Shown: positions 25,221-34,747 of the stretch, piece by piece | Layout: each line of letters opens with the position of its first letter | Numbering within the stretch: the stretch's first letter is position 1 | Assembly: GCA_905235225.1 (NCBI GenBank) | Contig: CAJOKE010000012.1 | Location: 1 to 57,432 of the forward strand | Length of the DNA stretch: 57,432 nucleotides | Direction: 5' to 3' | Origin: Paludibacteraceae bacterium | Lineage (GTDB): Bacteria > Bacteroidota > Bacteroidia > Bacteroidales > Paludibacteraceae | Position numbers and translations under genes: made by a program | Notes under the pieces: generated by a model | The model's database searches: none | Seen by the model: only the letters and a program-made list of their open reading frames with translations | What the model was told of the DNA's origin: nothing

Positions 25221-26186
25221 ATGGAACGAGAAATGAATTTTTTTGAACTCTGCCGGGCATGTTTCCGCGGCATTTGGAACGCAGTCTGTGCCTGTGGTAA
25301 CTTCGTGGCAAAGATGATCAGGCTCACTTACCGCATGTGGTGGATTGTGATTCCGATGGTTTTAATTGGACTCGGTGCTGCCAATTACTATGCCCGCTTT
25401 AATAACCGTATTTATAAAGCCGAGGCGGTTGTATGGCTTAACGGACCGACCGTCGAATTGACCAAACAAGTCTATAAAAACATCCAATATGCCGTGCCGG
25501 AGTATATCAGTGCCACCCAAAACCTTAATGCACTCCTCGGCTTGTCGGCTGACCAGTTATACGGAGTGGAGAAGTTTGTGACTTACCCGGTCATTGACTG
25601 TCGCCGTGATTCCGTGGCGGACTATGTGGACTACCACATGAAGTCCTCACCCGAGGACACGGTCAGTGTCCAAATGCCGGACAGACTCTGTCTCTCTTTC
25701 CATACCAAGAGACCGAATAATGTGCAAACCGTCGGGAATGCCGTAATAGCATATCTCAATAGCAATCCGCAAATGCAGGCGGCGTTTGAACATAAGCGCA
25801 TTGTGCTGCAGCGTGAAGTGCAGTTCGCCAAAGACCATGTCGAGAAATTGGACAGTCTCACATCCGCTTTCTATTTTGAACAGGGAGCCGGCCAGCAGGC
25901 ACAAGCGTCCCTCTGGCAGAAAGGCGTTGTACTCGGCAAACGGGAGATCGTCCTTTTCCCCAATGAGATTTACCGCGAATTCAGACGCTATGACGCCCTT
26001 GATTATTCCCTCACTTTCTGCACTGCTCCGGTTGTCGCAGAAGACGGATTTACAATTAATCCTGTCGCTGTTAACGGCAGGATTAAAATGAGTCTGTACG
26101 GTTTGTTAATCGGTTGGATTATAGGATGTCTCCTGGCTGTGGCTGTCGAGCAACGCAAAAGAATTGCCGCGTGGCTCAAACAGTAA
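25221..26186 (+). CDS. Wzz-like two-membrane-segment protein
   Basis: The 321-residue protein has two membrane segments, ~38-56 (WWIVIPMVLIGLGAANYYA) and ~291-310 (MSLYGLLIGWIIGCLLAVAV), with a ~230-residue periplasmic part between. This topology fits polysaccharide chain-length determinant (Wzz) or GumC-like proteins; the periplasmic part contains QAAFEHKRIVLQREVQFAKDHVEKLDSL, a probable helical hairpin. No tyrosine-kinase domain is fused. It follows ftsZ by 35 bp. An alternative start is the Met at 25233. Its stop codon directly abuts the stop codon of the converging dedA gene. The function is inferred from topology only. Confidence 0.6.
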   Translation: MEREMNFFELCRACFRGIWNAVCACGNFVAKMIRLTYRMWWIVIPMVLIGLGAANYYARFNNRIYKAEAVVWLNGPTVELTKQVYKNIQYAVPEYISATQNLNALLGLSADQLYGVEKFVTYPVIDCRRDSVADYVDYHMKSSPEDTVSVQMPDRLCLSFHTKRPNNVQTVGNAVIAYLNSNPQMQAAFEHKRIVLQREVQFAKDHVEKLDSLTSAFYFEQGAGQQAQASLWQKGVVLGKREIVLFPNEIYREFRRYDALDYSLTFCTAPVVAEDGFTINPVAVNGRIKMSLYGLLIGWIIGCLLAVAVEQRKRIAAWLKQ

Positions 26187-26843
26187 TCAGCCCTTTTTCG
26201 CGAACCGCTTGAATAAGCCTTTCGCTACAAAATAGAGTACGACCGCTCCCAATAGAATAAGTATAGCTACGCTCAGTTCGTGGCTATATTTGTTTATAAG
26301 ATCCATCTGACCGTGTGCAATGTAGCCTAATAGTGCAAGCACGCAGTTCCAGATAAACGCTCCGAGAAACGTGTAGAGCAGAAAGTAACCGAAGTGCATC
26401 CGCGCCAGTCCGGCAGGAATACTGATAAGCTGGCGTATTCCCGGAATGAAACGCCCGACAAAAGTGCTGACTTTTCCCCGTTCGATAAAGTAATCCTCGG
26501 CTTTCTTCACTTTCTCGCTGCTGAGCAGGCATAAATGCCCGAGTTTGCTGTCTGCAAACTTGTATATAATCGGCCTTCCAAGCCAAACAGAAAGAGCATA
26601 GTTGATCATTGCGCCTAACATGGCTCCTAATGTGCCGAACAGTACAATAAGGAGTACGTCAACCGGGTAAACGCCCGTTGCACACAGACTGCTTGCCTCG
26701 TTACCCGCTACATACACCGCAGGGGGAATGACAACCTCGCTCGGAAACGGAATAAAGGATGACTCAACTGTCATTAAAGCGGTAATCGACGCATAGTTCA
26801 TATGCGCCGAATACCATGCTACAATATTATCTATGAGGGTCAT
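26187..26843 (-). CDS. DedA family membrane protein
   Basis: This 218-residue polytopic membrane protein of the DedA/VTT family is related to lipid scramblase-like proteins that recycle carrier or phospholipids. Diagnostic parts are FIPFPSEVVIPPAVY near residue 30, GRPIIYKFADSKLGH, and FVGRFIPGIRQLISIPAGLARMHF (read in parts), with the conserved Arg and Pro residues of the re-entrant loop. It overlaps yqeY by 4 bp (ATGA) and so is translationally coupled to it. Confidence 0.9.
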   Translation of the reverse strand: MTLIDNIVAWYSAHMNYASITALMTVESSFIPFPSEVVIPPAVYVAGNEASSLCATGVYPVDVLLIVLFGTLGAMLGAMINYALSVWLGRPIIYKFADSKLGHLCLLSSEKVKKAEDYFIERGKVSTFVGRFIPGIRQLISIPAGLARMHFGYFLLYTFLGAFIWNCVLALLGYIAHGQMDLINKYSHELSVAILILLGAVVLYFVAKGLFKRFAKKG

Positions 26844-27292
26844 TTCTGCAACAACTCACGTACTTTGGCACTAATGGCTTTGCCTTCAGCCTTGCCGGCA
26901 AGTTGCTTCGTGGCTACACCCATTACTTTTCCCATGTCTTGCGGACCGGCTGCACCTACTTGTGCAATGATTGCCGTCAGCGCACTTGTTAGTTCCTCTT
27001 CGCTCAACATGGCAGGCAGGTATTGCTCAATCACGCGGCACTGCGCCATTTCTTCTTCCGCCAACTCGGGACGGTTGGCGGCATTGTACATCTCCGCTGA
27101 CTCTTTACGCTGCTTGACAAGTTTTTGCAGTATCTGCAGCGCACGGTCATCATGTAACTCCCCGTCACCGCCTTTTGCCGTTTTGGCTTCGAGAAACTCT
27201 TTCTTGATTCCACGTAGCGCGTCCAACGCTACTTTATCTTTGGCGAGCATCGCTTTCTTGATGTCCTCGCTTATCTGGTCAAATAATGTCAT
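26840..27292 (-). CDS. GatB/YqeY domain protein
   Basis: With the ATG at 27292 (MTLFDQISEDIKKAM) the product has 150 residues, the normal YqeY length. It is an all-helical protein related to the tRNA-binding tail domain of GatB. The conserved KVALDALRGIKKEFLEAKTA and the C-terminal MGKVMGVATKQLAGKAEGK pattern are present. Its precise function is unknown in bacteria. It lies 4 bp after the antiporter gene. From memory, yqeY follows ftsZ on the same strand in many Bacteroidetes; here it is close to ftsZ but on the opposite strand. Confidence 0.9.
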   Translation of the reverse strand: MTLFDQISEDIKKAMLAKDKVALDALRGIKKEFLEAKTAKGGDGELHDDRALQILQKLVKQRKESAEMYNAANRPELAEEEMAQCRVIEQYLPAMLSEEELTSALTAIIAQVGAAGPQDMGKVMGVATKQLAGKAEGKAISAKVRELLQK

Positions 27293-27296
27293 ATTA

Positions 27297-28616
27297 TTAT
27301 AGGAATAGTAGTTGCACAAGGATATAAACGGGTAAGAGTATAATCAGCGAGAACTTGATCATGTAACCGAAGAACGATGGCATAGTAATCTTATTCTCCT
27401 CTGCAATTGCCTTAACCATAAAGTTAGGTCCGTTACCGATGTATGTCATGGCTCCGAAGAATACGGCACCGATAGAAATCGCCTCCAACAGTATTTCGGG
27501 AACACCTGCAACACGAACGGTGTCCAGTGCATTCATCGTAGCCTCGGGCAGACCGCATGCCATAGAGTGGAATGCCACCGCAGTCGGTGTGTTATCCAGG
27601 AACGAGGACAGCAGACCGGTAGAGTAGTAGAACTGCCAAACGTGACTCAGACCAAGAGATGCAGCGTTCTCACGCAGGAAAATCAATGCCGGTGCCATCG
27701 TTGTGAAGATTCCGATAAACAATGCTGCAACTTCCAAAATCGGAACCCATGTGTATTTGTTATCCTCATAACGCACCTTCTTGGGAGTCGTAACGAGACT
27801 AAGTACCATCAGCACTAATAATGCAATTTCGCGAAGGTACTTGAGGAAAATGTTCGCACCTTCTTCGCCCATTGCAGGAATAGTTCCGGCGTTAAGGAAG
27901 GCTACGCATGCCACGACACCTAACAACCACACAAAATTAATAGTGCCGGTCAGACGCAATGGTTCTACCTGCTCTTCATCAGCAGCCAAGGCTGCTTTGT
28001 CTTCCTTATTGTAATAATAGGTGTCCACAAGGAAGTAGAGCAGCAGCAGAATAGCTCCCGTAAACAGCCACGGCATCCACATGTGGGCAAACCACGTGAA
28101 ACTTGCTCCGCGCAGGAACAGCATAAATAACGGTGGATCACCAAGCGGGGTCAGCAAGCCGCCGCAGTTGGCAACCAAGGCGATAAAGAACAGCACCGTA
28201 TGTACCTTGTGTTTACGTTGTTGGTTAGTTGAAAGAACAGGACGAATCAACAGCATCGCTGCGCCGGTCGTACCCATCAGACTGGCAAGTACAAAGCCGA
28301 TGGCAAGGAACAGCGTGTTTACCCAAGGCTTTGCCTTGATATCACCGCGCAAGTGAATGCCGCCGGTAATAACAAACAATGCCAGCAACAAAATGATAAA
28401 CGGTACGTAATCAAAGAAAATAGTGTCCACCAGTTCATGACCTAATCCCATTGCAATCATGTAGATAGCGACAGGTGTTCCTAAAACGGCGGAAACGATA
28501 AGCTTGACCAAATTGCTCTCCCATTTCTCAGGAGCGATCATAGGACCGATTGCAATTGCAAGCAGCATAATTCCGAAAGGAATCATCGCCCATGCGGGCA
28601 TCATAAATGTTTCCAT
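27297..28616 (-). CDS. NhaD-type sodium:proton antiporter
   Basis: The 439-residue protein has about a dozen membrane segments and belongs to the ion transporter superfamily (ArsB/NhaD-like). Motifs are NCGGLLTPLGDPPLFMLFLRG (first helical hairpin, ~160) and SSFLDNTPTAVAFHSMA (second hairpin, ~340), plus YIGNGPNFMVKAIAEE near the C-terminus. The paired hairpins fit a Na+/H+ antiporter; substrate identity beyond that is inference. It is the first gene of a three-gene operon (antiporter, yqeY, dedA), read from its own promoter, which is interlocked with the lepA promoter. Confidence 0.87.
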   Translation of the reverse strand: METFMMPAWAMIPFGIMLLAIAIGPMIAPEKWESNLVKLIVSAVLGTPVAIYMIAMGLGHELVDTIFFDYVPFIILLLALFVITGGIHLRGDIKAKPWVNTLFLAIGFVLASLMGTTGAAMLLIRPVLSTNQQRKHKVHTVLFFIALVANCGGLLTPLGDPPLFMLFLRGASFTWFAHMWMPWLFTGAILLLLYFLVDTYYYNKEDKAALAADEEQVEPLRLTGTINFVWLLGVVACVAFLNAGTIPAMGEEGANIFLKYLREIALLVLMVLSLVTTPKKVRYEDNKYTWVPILEVAALFIGIFTTMAPALIFLRENAASLGLSHVWQFYYSTGLLSSFLDNTPTAVAFHSMACGLPEATMNALDTVRVAGVPEILLEAISIGAVFFGAMTYIGNGPNFMVKAIAEENKITMPSFFGYMIKFSLIILLPVYILVQLLFL

Positions 28617-28645
28617 GATTTGAGTTTATTAACAAAAATACACGG

Positions 28646-28677
28646 CAAAGATATAACTTTTTTTGTATATGTCCAAA
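28646..28677 (-). promoter_or_regulatory. Promoter of the antiporter-yqeY-dedA operon
   Basis: On the minus strand, TTTG (28674-28677) and TATCTTTG (28646-28653) are separated by 20 bp. Its -33 box lies inside the spacer of the divergent lepA promoter. Confidence 0.85.
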
Positions 28678-28693
28678 TTTTTTTCTACCTTTG
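28662..28693 (+). promoter_or_regulatory. Promoter of lepA
   Basis: TTTG (28662-28665), a 20-bp spacer and TACCTTTG (28686-28693). The lepA ATG at 28712 lies ~12 nt after the expected transcription start, so the leader is nearly absent. Confidence 0.87.
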
Positions 28694-28711
28694 CGGCAAA
28701 TTTCAGTAAAA

Positions 28712-30487
28712 ATGGATAAAATCCGTAATTTTTGTATTATAGCGCATATTGACCACGGAAAAAGTACCTTGGCGGACAGAATGTTGGAGTTGACCGGCAC
28801 GGTTGATGTCAAGCAGATGGAGAATCAGGTGTTGGATGACATGGATCTTGAGAAGGAGCGCGGGATTACTATTAAATCTCACGCTATTCAGATGAATTAT
28901 AAGGGCTTTACGCTTAACCTGATTGACACTCCGGGGCATGTGGACTTTTCATATGAGGTGAGCCGGTCCATTACAGCATGTGAAGGTGCTTTGCTGGTTG
29001 TGGATGCCACGCAAGGCGTACAGGCACAAACAATATCCAACCTATATATGGCTTTGGATCATGACCTTGAGATTATTCCTGTCATGAACAAGTGCGACAT
29101 GGATTCCGCTATGCCGGAAATGGTCGAGGACGAAATCGTGGATTTGTTAGGCTGCAAGCGCGAGGAAATACTTCGCTGCTCCGCCAAGACAGGCGAAGGC
29201 GTAGAGGCTATTCTTGACGCGATTATAGAGCGTATTCCTGCACCTGTCGGAGATCCTGATGCGCCGCTGCAGTGCCTTGTCTTTGACTCGGTGTTTAATC
29301 CTTTTAGGGGAATTATCGCGTACTTCAAGGTCGTTAACGGTACCTTGCAGTCCGGGGACAGAGTGCGTTTCTTTAATACCGGCAAGGAGTATGATGCAGA
29401 TGAGGTGGGCGTTCTTAAACTGGATATGCTGCCCACTAAAGCCATTTCGGCGGGAAACGTAGGGTATATAATCTCCGGCATTAAGACATCGACCGAGGTT
29501 AAGGTCGGTGATTCAATCACGCATGTGGCTCGACCGTGTAACAAGGCAATAGAAGGCTTCCAAGAGGCAAAACCGATGGTTTTTGCCGGTGTCTATCCCA
29601 TTGAAGCCGAGGACTACGAGGATTTGCGTGCATCGTTGGAGAAGTTACAACTCAATGATGCTTCCTTGAGTTTCCAACCGGAGAGTTCGATGGCGTTAGG
29701 CTTCGGTTTCCGCTGTGGTTTCCTTGGATTGCTTCACATGGAGATAATCCAGGAACGGCTTGACCGCGAGTTCGATATGAATGTTATCACCACTGTGCCG
29801 AACGTTAGTTATAATGTCTATTTGAAGGACGGTACGATGGTAGAGGTGCATAACCCCGCCGGAATGCCGGATTTGACTGTAATTGACCGTATTGAAGAAC
29901 CTTATATTCGTGCATCAGTCATTACAACTTCTGCGTATATAGGTCCGATTATGACGCTTTGTCTCGGTAAACGCGGTGAACTCGTCAAACAGGAATATAT
30001 ATCGGGTGACCGCATGGAGTTGCTGTTTGACATGCCGCTCGGGGAAATTGTCATAGACTTCTATGATAAACTCAAGTCAATATCCAAAGGTTACGCTTCC
30101 TTCGACTGGCACCAAAACGGTTTCCGTCCTTCTAATCTGGTGAAGTTGGATATATTGCTCAATGGCGAGCAAGTGGACGCCTTGTCAACATTGACACATC
30201 GCGATAATGCTGTCGATTTCGGTCGTCGCATGTGTGAGAAACTGAAGGAGTTGTTACCTCGCCAGCAGTTTGATATTGCTATCCAGGCAGCTATCGGAGC
30301 CAAGATTATTGCGCGTGAGACGGTTAAACAAGTGCGTAAGGATGTGCTTGCCAAGTGTTACGGTGGTGATGTGAGCCGGAAACGCAAACTATTGGAGAAA
30401 CAGAAACGGGGCAAAAAACGCATGAAGCAGATCGGTAATGTGGAAGTTCCGCAAAAAGCGTTTCTTGCAGTTCTCAAACTTGACTAG
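28712..30487 (+). CDS. lepA: Elongation factor 4 (LepA)
   Basis: LepA is a ribosomal back-translocase-type GTPase. From the ATG at 28712 ([16 protein letters not shown]) it has 591 residues, close to the usual ~598. G1 [11 protein letters not shown]3 DTPGHVDF and G4 [11 protein letters not shown] are visible, followed by domains II, III and V and the LepA-specific C-terminal domain with [23 protein letters not shown] (read in parts). An upstream in-frame TTG at 28691 falls in the promoter's -7 box and is rejected. The korA gene follows 63 bp later behind its own weak promoter element. Confidence 0.97.
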   Translation: MDKIRNFCIIAHIDHGKSTLADRMLELTGTVDVKQMENQVLDDMDLEKERGITIKSHAIQMNYKGFTLNLIDTPGHVDFSYEVSRSITACEGALLVVDATQGVQAQTISNLYMALDHDLEIIPVMNKCDMDSAMPEMVEDEIVDLLGCKREEILRCSAKTGEGVEAILDAIIERIPAPVGDPDAPLQCLVFDSVFNPFRGIIAYFKVVNGTLQSGDRVRFFNTGKEYDADEVGVLKLDMLPTKAISAGNVGYIISGIKTSTEVKVGDSITHVARPCNKAIEGFQEAKPMVFAGVYPIEAEDYEDLRASLEKLQLNDASLSFQPESSMALGFGFRCGFLGLLHMEIIQERLDREFDMNVITTVPNVSYNVYLKDGTMVEVHNPAGMPDLTVIDRIEEPYIRASVITTSAYIGPIMTLCLGKRGELVKQEYISGDRMELLFDMPLGEIVIDFYDKLKSISKGYASFDWHQNGFRPSNLVKLDILLNGEQVDALSTLTHRDNAVDFGRRMCEKLKELLPRQQFDIAIQAAIGAKIIARETVKQVRKDVLAKCYGGDVSRKRKLLEKQKRGKKRMKQIGNVEVPQKAFLAVLKLD

Positions 30488-30509
30488 TTATAAGTCAAAA
30501 ACTTTGTTG

Positions 30510-30517
30510 TATCTTTG
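30510..30517 (+). promoter_or_regulatory. Probable -7 box for korA-korB-ybeY
   Basis: TATCTTTG lies 33 bp before the korA start codon. No TTTG is found at the 20-bp position upstream (the bases there read AGTT), so this promoter is weaker in sequence than the others in the window. Read-through from lepA is possible. Confidence 0.5.
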
Positions 30518-30550
30518 TCGCGAAATGTAGCAAAATGAAATAATATAACC

Positions 30551-32365
30551 ATGAAAAATGTAGTAGTACGTTTCTGTGGTGATTCCGGTGACGGAATGCA
30601 GCTTACAGGAAACATGTTCTCCTCTCTGTCAGCCATTTTGGGTAATGAGATTTCGACATTGCCTGATTTTCCGGCAGAGATTCGCGCGCCTCAAGGGACA
30701 CTGGGCGGTGTAAGCGGATTTCAAGTTAATTTAGGACAAGGGGTTTACACCCCGGGTGACAAGGCCGATGTAATTGTTGCAATGAATGCTGCGGCACTTA
30801 AAGTATGTGTGCAGAACCATTTGTTTCATAATCACGCTGTGATTATCGTTGACACGGACACGTTCACCAAAACGGATCTTGAGAAAGCGCAGTACAAGAC
30901 GGATAATCCGTTTACAGAACTGGCAATTCCTGAAACGGTAACCATAGTGCCGGTCGCCTTGACAACATTAACCAAAGAAGCATTGAAGGAAAGCGGACTG
31001 GATAACAAGTCTGTTCTAAAATCCCGAAACATGTTTGCCCTTGGTGTTGTATGTTGGTTGTTTGACAGACCTATCGACAAAGCCATTCATTTTTTGGAGC
31101 AGAAGTTTGCCAAGAAGCCGCAGTTAGTACCGAATAATGTCAAAGTGCTGACAGACGGTTTCAATTACGGGCAGAACCTTGCCATTAATCAAATAATAGT
31201 CAGTAATGAACAATCAATAGTGCGTAAAGCGGCTTTGCCCAAGGGAAAATATACATCTATTTCCGGTAATAAAGCCACTGCATGGGGATTGATTGCTGCA
31301 GCACACAAGTGTGGCAAGCAATTATTCCTCGGGTCTTATCCGATTACACCTGCAACGGATATCATGCACGAACTTGCCGCCCGTAAGGACATGGGTGTGA
31401 TGGTTGTCCAGGCAGAAGATGAAATTGCCGGTGTATGTACGGCTATAGGAGCGTCTTTTGCCGGAGACTTGGCATGTACTTCCACTTCAGGACCCGGTTT
31501 GTCCTTGAAATCCGAAGCCATCGGCCTGGCGGTTATGGCGGAATTGCCGTTAGTTGTTATTGATGTGCAACGCGGTGGACCCAGTACCGGATTACCGACC
31601 AAAACGGAACAGACAGACCTCTTGCAGGCTTTGTATGGCCGTAATGGTGAATGTCCGGCAGTTGTTCTTGCGGCATCCAATCCTGCTAATTGTTTTCAAT
31701 TTGCTTATGAAGCCTGCAAAATAGCACTTGAAAATATGACCCCCGTCATCCTGTTGACAGATACATATCTGGCAAATGGAACAGCACTATGGCGAATCCC
31801 CAAGTTGGCGGAGCTGCCGGGTATTAGTCCGCAAAGTGTGCCGCAGGAACTCAGAGGGCATTTTAATCCGGCATTACGTGACGAACGAGGAGTTCGGTAC
31901 TGGGCATTCCCCGGAATGGAGGGATTTGAACACCGTAATATAGGATTAGAGCGTGATGCTGACAAAGGAACGATTTCCACCAATCCTGACAACCATGAAA
32001 AAATGGTGCTTGCCCGTCAGGCGAAAGTGGAGCAGGTTATCAATCGGATTCCTGATTTACAAGTACAATGCAATGCGGACAGTGACACATTGTTAGTCGG
32101 CTGGGGAAGTACAGAAGGACACCTTCACGCTTCTGCAGATGAATTGAATTGTGCATTGGCGCATTTTAATTACATCAATCCGCTGCCAAAGAATACAGAG
32201 GATGTCCTTCGTCGCTATCGCCGTATTATTGTCTGCGAACTAAATGCCGGACAATTTGCCGCATATCTGCGTTCGAAGTTTGAAGGACTTCATTTAGAGC
32301 AATATAACGAAATCAAAGGACAGCCATTTGCCGTAGAAAGAATCGTTAATTATGTGAAAGGATAA
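30551..32365 (+). CDS. korA: 2-oxoglutarate:ferredoxin oxidoreductase, alpha subunit
   Basis: The 604-residue alpha subunit has an N-terminal gamma-type domain fused in front (~1-190, RFCGDSGDGMQLTGNMFSS and PAEIRAPQGTLGGVSGFQV). The pyruvate/oxoacid-binding domain follows (~225 on, GLIAAAHKCGKQLFLGSYPITPATDIMHEL, in parts), then a transketolase-like C-terminal domain. With KorB it oxidatively decarboxylates 2-oxoglutarate (or a related 2-oxoacid) to the acyl-CoA, reducing ferredoxin; in anaerobic Bacteroidales the reverse reaction can fix CO2. It is followed 3 bp later by korB. The substrate is assigned by subunit architecture and is not proven. Confidence 0.93.
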   Translation: MKNVVVRFCGDSGDGMQLTGNMFSSLSAILGNEISTLPDFPAEIRAPQGTLGGVSGFQVNLGQGVYTPGDKADVIVAMNAAALKVCVQNHLFHNHAVIIVDTDTFTKTDLEKAQYKTDNPFTELAIPETVTIVPVALTTLTKEALKESGLDNKSVLKSRNMFALGVVCWLFDRPIDKAIHFLEQKFAKKPQLVPNNVKVLTDGFNYGQNLAINQIIVSNEQSIVRKAALPKGKYTSISGNKATAWGLIAAAHKCGKQLFLGSYPITPATDIMHELAARKDMGVMVVQAEDEIAGVCTAIGASFAGDLACTSTSGPGLSLKSEAIGLAVMAELPLVVIDVQRGGPSTGLPTKTEQTDLLQALYGRNGECPAVVLAASNPANCFQFAYEACKIALENMTPVILLTDTYLANGTALWRIPKLAELPGISPQSVPQELRGHFNPALRDERGVRYWAFPGMEGFEHRNIGLERDADKGTISTNPDNHEKMVLARQAKVEQVINRIPDLQVQCNADSDTLLVGWGSTEGHLHASADELNCALAHFNYINPLPKNTEDVLRRYRRIIVCELNAGQFAAYLRSKFEGLHLEQYNEIKGQPFAVERIVNYVKG

Positions 32366-32368
32366 GTT

Positions 32369-33370
32369 ATGGAAGCAAGTCAATATAAATCAGATCAATA
32401 CGTTCGTTTTTGTCCGGGCTGTGGCGACCATGCTATTTGTATGGCATTACAGAAAGCCATGTCGCAAATAGGTGTTCCGCCTCATCAAATTGCCGTTATC
32501 AGCGGAATAGGATGTTCGTCCCGTATGCCGCATTATCTTAGCCCTTATGGTTTTAACACGATTCATGGTCGCGGTGGAGCTGTTGCCACAGGTGTAAAGA
32601 CCTCTCATCCGGAATTAAGTGTTTGGCAGATGTCCGGCGATGGCGATTGTATGGCTATCGGAGGAAACCACTTTATCCACGAGATTCGCCGCAATGTGGA
32701 TCTGAATATTTGCGTTTTCAATAATCGGATTTACGGGCTGACGAAAGGACAGTATTCACCGACTTCACCGAAAGGGTTTGTCAGCAAATCTTCTCCTTTC
32801 GGCACGGTTGAGCGTCCATTTATTCCCGGAGAGTTAGTTCTCGGTGCGCGCGGCACGTTCTTTGCCAGAACATTGGATGTTGATATGCCGACAACGGTCG
32901 ATTGTATGGTAAAGGCGCATGAACATAAAGGCGCATCGGTGATTGAATGCCTTGTCAATTGTGTGATTTTCAATAACGGGACACATTCTTGGATAGCAGA
33001 TTGTGAAACCCGTGCAGAACATTCAATAGTGCTGCGTCATGGTGAAAAAATGCTGTTTGGAAAGGATAAAGACAAAGGTCTTGCTTTAAGTTTTGACGAA
33101 CAGACAAACGGTATCAAGCTAATGGTAGTTGCAGCTGATGATTCGCGTGTGTTGGTGCATAATGCGCATTGTCAGGATGATACGTTGCATCATAAACTGA
33201 TACAAATGGGTCCTGAGAACGGATTGCCTGTCGCCCTTGGTGTCATTCGTGATGTAGAGGAAGAAACATACGATGCTGCAGTAAGCAAACAGATCGCAGA
33301 TGTCCGTTCCGCAGCCAAAGCGCGTACATTCGATGAATTGACAGCCACCTTAGAACAGTTTGAGCGATAG
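32369..33370 (+). CDS. korB: 2-oxoglutarate:ferredoxin oxidoreductase, beta subunit
   Basis: The 333-residue TPP-binding subunit has FCPGCGDHAIC near residue 13, GIGCSSRMPHYL, GRGGAVATGVK and the TPP/Mg motif SGDGDCMAIGGNHFIHEIRRN (in parts) followed by FNNRIYGLTKGQYSPTSP. These are typical of KorB/2-oxoacid oxidoreductase beta chains. It pairs with korA 3 bp upstream, and its stop codon directly abuts the ybeY start codon (33371), so the three genes are read together. Confidence 0.94.
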   Translation: MEASQYKSDQYVRFCPGCGDHAICMALQKAMSQIGVPPHQIAVISGIGCSSRMPHYLSPYGFNTIHGRGGAVATGVKTSHPELSVWQMSGDGDCMAIGGNHFIHEIRRNVDLNICVFNNRIYGLTKGQYSPTSPKGFVSKSSPFGTVERPFIPGELVLGARGTFFARTLDVDMPTTVDCMVKAHEHKGASVIECLVNCVIFNNGTHSWIADCETRAEHSIVLRHGEKMLFGKDKDKGLALSFDEQTNGIKLMVVAADDSRVLVHNAHCQDDTLHHKLIQMGPENGLPVALGVIRDVEEETYDAAVSKQIADVRSAAKARTFDELTATLEQFER

Positions 33371-33781
33371 ATGATTCAATTTGTCAATGATATAGTATCG
33401 CTTCCGGCATTGGACTACCGCCATGTGGAGCGTTGGATACGCAAAGTGGCAGCCGGATACGGTTTTGACACGGGGGATATCACGTATATCTTTTGTAGTG
33501 ATGAGCGTATATTAGAGGTTAACCGCCGGTTTCTTGGTCACGACTACTACACGGATGTGATTACGTTTGATTACTCAACGGCAAACCGCATTTCCGGCGA
33601 CATATATATATCGTTGGAAACGGTGGCATCAAATGCAATAGTAGCGGGTGTAAGTTTCGAAGATGAACTACGCCGAATAATTATTCACGGTGTGCTGCAT
33701 TTGACGGGACAAGGGGACAAAACGCCTGAAACGAAAGCGCAGATGACTGCAAAAGAAGAGGCTGCATTAGCGATATTTTGA
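33371..33781 (+). CDS. ybeY: Endoribonuclease YbeY
   Basis: YbeY (136 residues) is a metal-dependent RNase for 16S rRNA 3'-end maturation and ribosome quality control. The fold signature is present: FCSDERILEVNRRFLGHDYYTDVITFDY and the metal motif IIHGVLHLTG. The usual third histidine is replaced by Asp in GQGDKTPE, as I recall for other Bacteroidetes YbeY proteins. The last 15 bp overlap the converging rsgA gene. Confidence 0.92.
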   Translation: MIQFVNDIVSLPALDYRHVERWIRKVAAGYGFDTGDITYIFCSDERILEVNRRFLGHDYYTDVITFDYSTANRISGDIYISLETVASNAIVAGVSFEDELRRIIIHGVLHLTGQGDKTPETKAQMTAKEEAALAIF

Positions 33782-34681
33782 CTCGTCACAATCGCCGAGC
33801 AACGAGAGGTAACTTTCGTACCGGGATATGGCAATCCGTCCTTCCACCACGGCATTATAAACGGCGCAGCCCGGTTCACCTGTGTGCCGACAATCGCCAT
33901 AACGGCACTCTCTACCAATTTGAAATATCTCACGGAAATAGTGGGATATTTCTTCTTTTTCCATTTGAACTGCGCCAAAACCTTTGATTCCGGGACTGTC
34001 TATAATCCAATTATCACCGAATCGGTACATTTCGGAGAATGTCGTTGTATGCATTCCTTTGTCATGTGCATCGGAAATATGACCGGTTCTGGTCATTTCA
34101 CGCCCGAAAAGGGCATTGAGAAAGGTCGATTTGCCGACTCCTGAATTACCGGCAAGCAATGTGACCCCCTTTATGATTTTGTCATTGACGGTTTTGTCAT
34201 TCAAGGCGGAAATAGCATAGGTGGTGTAACCGATTGATTCATACAATGCGCGTAGGTCTGCCAGTTCTTTTTGCTGTTCGGGTGTAAGCAGGTCAACTTT
34301 GTTGAAAATGAGAACCGCCGGCACACAATAAGCTTCAGCTGTAGCTAAAAATCGGTCAATAAAGGTAGTGGAAGTCGTTGGGTGATAGAGTGTGACAATC
34401 AATGCCACCCGATCCAAGTTTGCCGCTAATATATGGCTCTCTTTGCTCAAATTGGTAGAGCGGCGGATAATGTAGTTTTTGCGGTCTGCAATGTCGGTTA
34501 TCCAGTTTGTGCCGTCTTGCAGTGTCTTAACCGTAACTCGGTCACCAACCGCTACCGGGTTTGTGGAGCGAATACTGCGAATGCGGAAATTTCCCTTGAT
34601 GTGGCACTCCATAGTTTGACCACCATCAAAATATACAAGATAATTACTGCCGGTGGATTTTATAACTAAGCCATTCTCCAT
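33767..34681 (-). CDS. rsgA: Small ribosomal subunit biogenesis GTPase RsgA
   Basis: From the ATG at 34681 (MENGLVIKSTGSNYLVYF) the protein has 304 residues. It consists of an N-terminal OB fold, a circularly permuted GTPase domain (G4 FNKVDLL, then G1 AGNSGVGKSTFLNAL, then G3 DSPGIKGFG) and a C-terminal zinc knuckle with the segment CRYGDCRHTGEPGCAV. It assists late 30S maturation. A longer frame upstream runs through the promoter and is not coding. The 3' end overlaps ybeY by 15 bp on the opposite strand. Confidence 0.96.
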   Translation of the reverse strand: MENGLVIKSTGSNYLVYFDGGQTMECHIKGNFRIRSIRSTNPVAVGDRVTVKTLQDGTNWITDIADRKNYIIRRSTNLSKESHILAANLDRVALIVTLYHPTTSTTFIDRFLATAEAYCVPAVLIFNKVDLLTPEQQKELADLRALYESIGYTTYAISALNDKTVNDKIIKGVTLLAGNSGVGKSTFLNALFGREMTRTGHISDAHDKGMHTTTFSEMYRFGDNWIIDSPGIKGFGAVQMEKEEISHYFREIFQIGRECRYGDCRHTGEPGCAVYNAVVEGRIAISRYESYLSLLGDCDESKYR

Positions 34682-34689
34682 AATCGCTG

Positions 34690-34721
34690 CAAAAGTACTG
34701 CTTTTTTTTGATATACGCAAA
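34690..34721 (-). promoter_or_regulatory. Promoter of rsgA with an overlapping palindrome
   Basis: On the minus strand, TTTG (34718-34721) and TACTTTTG (34690-34697) are spaced by 20 bp; the ATG follows ~9 bp after the -7 box. A near-palindrome (TACGCAAA at 34714-34721, 4-bp loop, TTTGCATA at 34726-34733) covers the -33 box and could be an operator. Confidence 0.83.
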
Positions 34722-34747
34722 CACTTTTGCATAAATATATAATGCCT

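Noticed and set aside
28691..28711. TTG start for lepA seven codons upstream
   Set aside because: It would begin inside the -7 box; MDKIRNF is the conserved N-terminus.
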